In this document: piece after piece, positions 7,000 to 11,169 of the stretch
Numbering within the stretch: position 1 is the first letter of the stretch
Layout of the letters: every line of letters begins with the position of its first letter
From: CAWKZT01 sp963854565
Lineage (GTDB): Bacteria > Actinomycetota > Acidimicrobiia > Acidimicrobiales > JAHEJN01
Direction: 5' to 3'
DNA length: 11,169 nt
Assembly: GCA_963854565.1 (NCBI GenBank)
Contig: CAWKZT010000057.1
Span: 1-11,169, forward strand
Notes under the pieces: model-generated
The model's database searches: none
What the model saw: the letters and a program-made list of their open reading frames with translations, nothing else
Told to the model about the DNA's origin: nothing
Program-made: the position numbers and the translations under genes

Positions 7000-8058
7000 G
7001 TGAGTGGAGACGATACGGCCCCAGATGATTTAGCGGCATTAGATGATCCCGAGTGGGTTGATCGAATTGTGGCTGCGGCGATCAAGAACGCCACCTCCAC
7101 CGATGAGGTTGCCTCGCCGCACCCGCCTCCAACTGAGGAAGCTCCTGTCGCCGACGACACCGCACCGACCGAGCAGACGCGCCCATCTGATCCCACCCGC
7201 CCTTCTGCTCAGCCACGTGTGCGGTCAGCGCAACAGCGCCCCAATGTGGTCCCGCCGGGCCAGCCGACTCAGAGACGCCCTTTGACCGACGAGGAGCGGC
7301 GTCAAGCCCAGGAAATGGCAGAACGCCGGCGCCAAGGCGACGACGGGTCCTCCCGTAGTGCCACCCAATCAGTACCAAATCGTAACGCCGACCTCTTCGG
7401 AGCCCCCAAAGTTGAACAACGGGCCTCAGTTTTCGACCAAGATGACGTCGCTCAGCGGGCCGAACCCGATCCGTCATTGTTTGGCGACAAACCTGATTCG
7501 GACCGCAGTCGTGCGATTGTCGAATGGATCGCTGTTATCGCGGGAGCGATCGTCGTTGCGTTCCTGGTGAAAACGTTTTTGGTGGCTGCTTATTACATCC
7601 CCAGCGAGTCGATGGAGCCGACGTTAGGGCAAGACGATCGTATTGTTGTCAATAAATTGTCCTATGACTTTCACGGGGTCAACCGCGGCGATTTGGTCGT
7701 GTTCTCGAAGCCAGAGGTTCTCAATTCCACCACCCCAGATCTAATTAAACGCGTCATCGCCTTGGAGGGTGAAACCGTCGAACTTGTCGATGGTTCGGTC
7801 TATGTCGATGGTCGCAAACTCATCGAGTCATATGTGCAAGGAAAAGACACGGTGTGGCTCGGATTCCGCAATGACGAAATCGTCGCTGTATGCGGTGGTA
7901 TTGATCTTTGCACCGTCCCTGAAGACCACGTGTTTGTCATGGGCGACAACCGCGACAATTCGACCGATAGTCGGGTATTTGGACCAATATCGGAGACCGA
8001 GATCGTGGGCCGTGCTTTCGTCAAGATATGGCCGCTCAGCGGTATTGGCTGGCTGTAG
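7000..8058 (+). CDS. lepB: Type I signal peptidase with long cytoplasmic tail
   Basis: A 352-residue membrane-anchored serine protease that removes signal peptides from exported proteins on the outer face of the membrane. A single membrane segment at about residues 173-198 is followed by SESMEPTL, with nucleophile Ser204. Next come LIKRVIALEGETVE, with general base Lys250, and MGDNRDNSTDSR (314-325). The catalytic core is complete. The first ~170 residues are odd: Pro/Asp/Gln/Arg-rich and probably disordered, with DLFG (131-134), SVFD (143-146) and SLFG (159-162). M. tuberculosis LepB also has an N-terminal extension, but a shorter one. The only two cysteines, Cys298 and Cys304, lie just before the GDNRDN box and could form a disulfide. 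GTG 7000 is used because an in-frame stop at 6982-6984 leaves no earlier start. It converges with the downstream minus-strand gene, with 18 bp between stops. Confidence 0.95.
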   Translation: MSGDDTAPDDLAALDDPEWVDRIVAAAIKNATSTDEVASPHPPPTEEAPVADDTAPTEQTRPSDPTRPSAQPRVRSAQQRPNVVPPGQPTQRRPLTDEERRQAQEMAERRRQGDDGSSRSATQSVPNRNADLFGAPKVEQRASVFDQDDVAQRAEPDPSLFGDKPDSDRSRAIVEWIAVIAGAIVVAFLVKTFLVAAYYIPSESMEPTLGQDDRIVVNKLSYDFHGVNRGDLVVFSKPEVLNSTTPDLIKRVIALEGETVELVDGSVYVDGRKLIESYVQGKDTVWLGFRNDEIVAVCGGIDLCTVPEDHVFVMGDNRDNSTDSRVFGPISETEIVGRAFVKIWPLSGIGWL

Positions 8059-8076
8059 GTCCCGCCACCCTGCGGA

Positions 8077-8805
8077 TTAGGCCTCGCCGATAGCCGCCAT
8101 CATTTTGGCCGTGTGGTCGCTATAGACAGCGTCGATGCCGATATCGAGAAGCTGGGCCAGAACACGGGGATGTTGCGCGTCCCATCCAAAGGCATGCAGA
8201 CCAAAGCGATGAAATAAGGTCACCAAACCAGCACTCCAGTCGGAGTAGTGCATATTCATCGCGTGCAAGCCGGCCTCGGCAAGTTGAGCGCCGTGTTGTT
8301 CGGGTGACTGAGTTAGACGAGGGAGCCGTTCGGAGTGCACCAGGCGCGCACGGGGCCACCGCTCGCCCCATGACTGCAGGAGGTCGACGTTGGGATGACA
8401 GAGCCACAGTCGGCTCATGCACCCAAGAGACCCATCGGGGTCTGCCAAGGCAACTGCGTCCATGAGCGGTTGTATTGCCGCTGGATCCTTGACATCAAGG
8501 GATAGCTCAAATTGGGTGTCGCAGTGAGCGAACAGTTCGCTGACTGACGGTATGTGCGACGGTAAATCGGCCTGCGCTACCGATGCAATGGCCGGTCGAC
8601 GAAGTCCTTGACGACCCGCTAATCCGTCGTGGTCGAGGACGGCCACACCGTCACTGGTCACCCAGACATCGCTCTCTAGGCCCGTGGCACCCAGTTCGAG
8701 TGCGAGAGCAAATGCGGGCAGGGTGTTCTCGGGAGCGGTGGCCGATGCACCGCGATGGGCAAACCCGATCGGGATCGGGCGGAGACGAGTAATTCGAGGC
8801 GACAT
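8077..8805 (-). CDS. Glycerophosphodiester phosphodiesterase-family protein
   Basis: A 242-residue TIM-barrel GDPD domain, the only minus-strand gene. Family role: hydrolysis of glycerophosphodiesters (deacylated phospholipid head groups) to glycerol-3-phosphate and an alcohol. The N terminus carries the signature AHRGASATAPENTLPAF (residues 16-32; His17 catalytic). LESDVWVTSDG has metal-ligand candidates Glu44 and Asp46, and LDHD has the second catalytic His59. The third acidic ligand is usually Glu in an Glu-x-Lys strand; here the strand reads ELSLDVK, with Asp104 as the candidate. The C-terminal barrel strands fit the family (HAFGWDAQ and GIDAVYSDH). There is no signal peptide, so it is probably cytoplasmic. 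It is transcribed away from the tat genes and towards lepB. Its substrate cannot be told from sequence, so no gene symbol is given. Confidence 0.9.
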   Translation of the reverse strand: MSPRITRLRPIPIGFAHRGASATAPENTLPAFALALELGATGLESDVWVTSDGVAVLDHDGLAGRQGLRRPAIASVAQADLPSHIPSVSELFAHCDTQFELSLDVKDPAAIQPLMDAVALADPDGSLGCMSRLWLCHPNVDLLQSWGERWPRARLVHSERLPRLTQSPEQHGAQLAEAGLHAMNMHYSDWSAGLVTLFHRFGLHAFGWDAQHPRVLAQLLDIGIDAVYSDHTAKMMAAIGEA

Positions 8806-8938
8806 GGAAATCCGGGTTTGACGACTGGAGTGCGAATAGTAGGCGGGCAGCGAACCTTAAGCTCAAGTTTGTGCCGATCGGTCCGATGGATACTCCGAAG
8901 AGCTATCCATGACAACGGTACGCGCTAATCTCCTTCCC
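8806..8938. promoter_or_regulatory. Divergent intergenic region between phosphodiesterase and small membrane protein
   Basis: This 133-bp gap is the largest non-coding stretch. For the minus strand, TACTAT (8841-8836) fits a -10 with a TTGAGC-like element (8866-8861) 19 bp upstream, giving a leader of about 24 nt. CTTAAGCTCAAG (8856-8867) is a 12-bp imperfect palindrome over that -35 element, and CCGATCGG (8874-8881) is a perfect 8-bp palindrome. For the plus strand, TAATCT lies at 8926. No RNA gene is apparent. Confidence 0.4.
8926..8931 (+). promoter_or_regulatory. Putative -10 hexamer TAATCT of a leaderless transcript
   Basis: TAATCT fits TANNNT and is followed by exactly 7 nt before ATG 8939. 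This suggests a leaderless mRNA for the small membrane protein and possibly the tat genes behind it. It also favours ATG 8939 over the in-frame ATG at 8909, which would lie upstream of this hexamer. Confidence 0.45.
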
Positions 8939-9139
8939 ATGACAACAATTTGGTTCGCCGTGGTGTTGCTGATCGCGTCGGGATCGGCATTCGTCCTCGT
9001 TGCGGCCGTCGGCCTCCGGCGCCAAATAGCTCATCTCCAGCAGCTTGGTACGCATATGGGCGTGTTATTGGTCACTAAACAGCAGCAGAACGAGATCCAA
9101 ACCGTTACTGCGCAACTACGGCGCTTCCCAGTCTCGTAG
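8939..9139 (+). CDS. Small single-pass membrane protein of unknown function
   Basis: A 66-residue protein that I do not recognise. Residues 4-26 form one strongly hydrophobic segment (IWFAVVLLIASGSAFVLVAAVGL). It is directly followed by Arg27-Arg28 and a Gln/Leu-rich, probably helical tail of about 38 residues containing LQQLG and KQQQNEIQ, which could form a short coiled coil. The positive-inside rule suggests the tail is cytoplasmic and the N terminus outside. It starts at ATG 8939 behind TAATCT. An in-frame ATG at 8909 would add ten residues, with a repeat of the same start context (CCATGACAAC). Its TAG stop (9137-9139) forms the first bases of the putative -10 of the next gene, 9 bp before tatB. 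Its place directly before tatB-tatC suggests a membrane or export-related role, but nothing in the sequence proves that. Confidence 0.65.
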   Translation: MTTIWFAVVLLIASGSAFVLVAAVGLRRQIAHLQQLGTHMGVLLVTKQQQNEIQTVTAQLRRFPVS

Positions 9140-9142
9140 ACT
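9137..9142 (+). promoter_or_regulatory. Putative -10 hexamer TAGACT before tatB
   Basis: TAGACT fits TANNNT, is 6 nt before the tatB ATG at 9149, and its first three bases are the stop codon of the preceding small gene. It is consistent with a leaderless tatB-tatC transcript. No other ribosome binding site precedes tatB. Confidence 0.4.
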
Positions 9143-9148
9143 CTTGCC

Positions 9149-9709
9149 ATGTTCAATATTGGAGGAGGCGAGCTTCTCGTCATCATGTTGGTTGCCTTGC
9201 TGGTGCTTGGCCCCGACAAACTCCCCGGTGCGGCCAAACAAGCGGGTGAGTTTCTGAGCAATCTGCGGTCGATGTCGAACGACTTCCGCCAGGAAATTAA
9301 AGATGCCGTGCCCGACGAAGTACTTGACCTGAAGCGCGAGGTTGACCAAACCCGCCAGTCGTTCAAACGTACCGCGTCCGATCTTGAGATAGAGGCCAAG
9401 GCACGCGAGAAGGGACGTCGCCTAGTTGCGCAAGACGAACCGTCAAAAAAGCCGCCTGAAACACCATGGCCAGCCAGAAGTGTGGCGCTTAGCGCAGCCG
9501 CAACCGCAGGTACGACCGATTCGAATGAGACCGATGCACCCTCAGCGGACGAGGTCGGCGATGACACCGTCGCTCCACCAATCAGCACCGCAGAAACAGC
9601 CGGCATGTTCGCCGGAGAGCAACCCGTTACAGCCACTGAGGCTGAGGCTTCCGATGCGGAAAAGCCGACGAACGCCCTCGCTGACGAACCAACTGACGAA
9701 CCCGCCTGA
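9149..9709 (+). CDS. tatB: Twin-arginine translocase subunit, TatB type
   Basis: A 186-residue TatA/TatB-family protein: a short membrane helix (residues 5-21), a hinge, an amphipathic helix (about 25-55), a charged helical stretch to about 95, and a long Ala/Glu/Asp/Thr/Pro-rich tail. The start MFNIGGGELLVI with Glu8, and LGPDKLP with Gly21-Pro22, are the marks of TatB. Actinobacterial TatA usually reads FGxxxLP without these. In the Tat system, TatB with TatC binds the twin-arginine signal peptide of folded cargo, and TatA then oligomerises to open the pore. In M. tuberculosis the gene at this place is tatA, while tatB lies elsewhere. A function as TatA or as a dual TatA/B protein cannot be excluded. 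The stop overlaps the tatC start by one base (TGATG), so the two are probably coupled. Confidence 0.8.
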   Translation: MFNIGGGELLVIMLVALLVLGPDKLPGAAKQAGEFLSNLRSMSNDFRQEIKDAVPDEVLDLKREVDQTRQSFKRTASDLEIEAKAREKGRRLVAQDEPSKKPPETPWPARSVALSAAATAGTTDSNETDAPSADEVGDDTVAPPISTAETAGMFAGEQPVTATEAEASDAEKPTNALADEPTDEPA

Positions 9710-10524
9710 TGACTCCTGTCGGCGAAACAGAATTTAAAGGCGGCCGAATGCCGCTCATGGAACATCTTTTCGAACTGCGAAACCGGCTCATCAAGATGGT
9801 CCTGGCTATTGCCATCGGAGCGGTTCTCGGCTGGATTTTCTACGAGACAATCCTGGAATTTCTCAAAGCGCCTTACCAAACCAATTGTGATGCCAAGCTG
9901 GCCAGTGCCATTGAAGCAGGTGAAGAGTTATACGACGCTAACCCTGCCTGCCAGCTTCTGGTAACCGATCCTTTGGAGAGTTTCCGGGTACGTATGACCG
10001 TGGCTGGATATTCGGGACTTGCTCTCGCTATGCCGGTCATACTTTGGCAGCTGTGGGGATTTATTTCGCCCGGGCTGTACAAGCGGGAACGCCGTTATGG
10101 AATACTTTTCGTGGTGTCCGGCGTCTTATTGTTCACTCTCGGGGCGGGATTGGCCTACTGGAGTCTTCCTCGAGCGTTGGAATTTCTGGACAATATTGGT
10201 GGCCAGGACTTGGTCACCTTCTTTTCACCCGACAAGTACCTCAGTTTCGTAGTCAAAATGATGTTGGCGTTCGGTCTTGGGTTTGAGTTTCCGATTCTGC
10301 TAATTTTTCTGCAGATCGCCGGTCTTTTGACCAACCAACAGCTGCGCGAGTGGCGTCGCTACGCCGTTGTTGGGATCGTCGTGTTGACCGCAGTCATCAC
10401 GCCCAGTGGTGACCCCTTTACGCTCATGGTTCTCACCGTTCCGATGTACATCTTTTACGAAGTAGCCATTATCTTTGGGCGACTACGTGCCCGCCGTGTC
10501 CGCGCCGCTGAAACCGGGGCATAG
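9709..10524 (+). CDS. tatC: Twin-arginine translocase subunit TatC
   Basis: A 271-residue polytopic membrane protein with the six hydrophobic segments of TatC. The cytoplasmic N terminus carries the signal-peptide-binding motif MPLMEHLFELRNRL (residues 14-27). The first extracytoplasmic loop ends in TDPLESFRVR, and the second cytoplasmic loop has SPGLYKRERR. Later parts include FGLGFEFPI and TPSGDPFT. It recognises twin-arginine signal peptides together with TatB. The only two cysteines, Cys60 and Cys81, lie in the first outer loop. The ATG at 9709 overlaps the tatB stop; a second in-frame ATG at 9748, just before PLMEHLFELR, is a possible alternative that would shorten it by 13 residues. The C-terminal tail is short and Arg-rich. 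The helicase gene starts 6 bp after the stop. Confidence 0.96.
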   Translation: MTPVGETEFKGGRMPLMEHLFELRNRLIKMVLAIAIGAVLGWIFYETILEFLKAPYQTNCDAKLASAIEAGEELYDANPACQLLVTDPLESFRVRMTVAGYSGLALAMPVILWQLWGFISPGLYKRERRYGILFVVSGVLLFTLGAGLAYWSLPRALEFLDNIGGQDLVTFFSPDKYLSFVVKMMLAFGLGFEFPILLIFLQIAGLLTNQQLREWRRYAVVGIVVLTAVITPSGDPFTLMVLTVPMYIFYEVAIIFGRLRARRVRAAETGA

Positions 10525-10530
10525 GGCATC

Positions 10531-11169
10531 GTGGATTTATCTGACGTACAGCCGTTTACTCCTGATCGTTTCCAACTTGAGGCCATGGAGGCAATAGACC
10601 GTGACGAATCGGTTCTAGTAGCGGCACCAACCGGGGCGGGTAAGACCCTCATCGCTGAGCATGCGCTACGTCGGGCCATTGACGCCGGACAAAAGGCGTT
10701 CTACACCACACCAATCAAAGCACTGTCCAACCAAAAATTCCGAGATCTAGTTTCGGTGTACGGCGCCGATAATGTCGGGCTTCTTACTGGGGACAGAGCG
10801 GTCAACGGTGAAGCTCCCGTGGTTGTTATGACCACCGAAGTGCTACGCAACATGTTGTACGCGCGTTCAAATCGTCTTGACGACTTGGCCTGGGTCATTT
10901 TGGACGAGGTGCACTATTTGCGCGATCGGCACCGGGGTCCCGTGTGGGAAGAAGTAATAATCCATTCGCCGCGGTCGGTCAATATGGTGGCCCTCTCGGC
11001 CACGGTGTCCAATATCGATCAACTTGCCGACTGGTTTCGTGCTGTACGTGGCCCAACAACGCTGGTTGTGGAAACTAAACGGCCGGTCGAACTTACCCAC
11101 TTCGAGCTCGTGGCTCTAGCGGGCGCCAAGCGCGACGTGATGCTCAAAATACTTCGCAAAGGCGAGCCC
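10531..11169 (+). CDS. helY: Ski2-like DEVH-box helicase, HelY-type (3' truncated)
   Basis: The first 213 residues of a superfamily 2 RNA/DNA helicase that continues beyond the right edge. Visible motifs are a Q-motif-like FTPDRFQ (residues 9-15), Walker A APTGAGKT (32-39), motif Ia TPIKALSNQKF (60-70), and motif Ib in VVVMTTEVLRNML (97-109). They continue with motif II DEVH (125-128) in VILDEVHYLRDRHRGPVWEE and motif III SAT (156-158). The DEVHYLxDxxRGxVWEE stretch is typical of the Ski2/Mtr4/HelY branch. M. tuberculosis helY also follows tatC, supporting the name. GTG 10531 is chosen because a stop (the tatC TAG) lies 6 bp upstream in the same frame and the next Met (residue 19) would cut off the Q-motif. 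No clear Shine-Dalgarno precedes it. Biological substrate is unknown; a role in RNA handling is inference from the branch. Confidence 0.92.
   Translation, partial: MDLSDVQPFTPDRFQLEAMEAIDRDESVLVAAPTGAGKTLIAEHALRRAIDAGQKAFYTTPIKALSNQKFRDLVSVYGADNVGLLTGDRAVNGEAPVVVMTTEVLRNMLYARSNRLDDLAWVILDEVHYLRDRHRGPVWEEVIIHSPRSVNMVALSATVSNIDQLADWFRAVRGPTTLVVETKRPVELTHFELVALAGAKRDVMLKILRKGEP

Noticed and set aside
8059..8076. Bidirectional terminator between the convergent lepB and phosphodiesterase genes
   Set aside because: The 18-bp gap has only a 4-bp CCGC/GCGG pairing and no T-tract, so it does not support an intrinsic terminator.
8764..8773. 10-bp palindrome CCCGATCGGG near the start of the phosphodiesterase gene
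   Set aside because: It lies in the coding sequence for the conserved Pro-Ile-Pro-Ile-Gly stretch before AHRG and is sufficiently explained by codon choice.
9031..9879. 282-codon minus-strand open frame opposite tatB
   Set aside because: It runs antisense through the small gene, tatB and the start of tatC. Its Ser/Ala-rich product reflects the reverse complement of tatB low-complexity codons, and it has no family signature.
1..11169. Mobile elements, CRISPR arrays, tRNA/rRNA genes or a new defence system
   Set aside because: All coding space is taken by conserved housekeeping families plus one small unknown protein. No transposase, spacer-repeat pattern, cloverleaf or phage gene was seen, and the layout matches a known actinobacterial locus.

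Overview
The window is a dense actinobacterial chromosome segment that carries a nearly complete Pup-proteasome locus followed by protein-export genes. Bacterial 20S proteasomes with Pup, Dop and PafA are essentially an actinobacterial trait. The gene order arc/mpa - dop - pup - prcB - prcA - pafA - pafB - pafC - tat - tatC - helY matches the order known from Mycobacterium tuberculosis and relatives. Base composition is moderately GC-rich, with plain codon use and short intergenic gaps. Several start codons sit right behind TANNNT hexamers, as in actinobacterial leaderless transcripts. The proteins are clearly diverged from the mycobacterial ones; a non-mycobacterial class such as Acidimicrobiia is my guess, not something the sequence proves.

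Layout. Positions 1-416 hold the C-terminal end of the proteasome-activating ATPase, ending in the docking tail GQYL. Positions 445-3658 hold dop, pup, prcB and prcA, with pup/prcB and prcB/prcA overlapping as ATGA. Positions 3710-6963 hold pafA, pafB and pafC, with pafC overlapping pafB as ATGA. Positions 7000-8058 hold a type I signal peptidase with an unusually long cytoplasmic N-terminal tail. A glycerophosphodiester phosphodiesterase-like gene (8077-8805) lies on the opposite strand. A 133-bp divergent gap (8806-8938) then leads into a 66-residue membrane protein of unknown function, a TatB-type translocase subunit, tatC, and the start of a Ski2-like DEVH helicase (helY-like) that runs off the window.

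How the genes work together. Pup is encoded with a C-terminal GGQ. Dop deamidates this Gln to Glu and can also remove Pup from targets. PafA ligates Pup to substrate lysines. ARC/Mpa recognises Pup, unfolds the substrate and docks through its C-terminal tail on the PrcA/PrcB 20S core, where PrcB carries the catalytic Thr/Asp/Lys. PafB and PafC are WYL-domain regulators that in mycobacteria activate a DNA-damage response. LepB, TatB and TatC form a neighbouring export group (Tat translocation plus signal-peptide removal).

The basic genes are well-known families. The points most worth a second look are: a 27-nt perfect identity between the paralogues dop and pafA; recurrent TANNNT (three times TAGCGT) hexamers 6-9 nt before start codons; the TatB-type rather than TatA-type protein next to tatC; the inserted lepB / phosphodiesterase / small membrane protein block; and the repeated LF motifs in the LepB tail. 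I see no mobile elements, CRISPR arrays, tRNA or rRNA genes, and no gene-free stretch longer than 133 bp.
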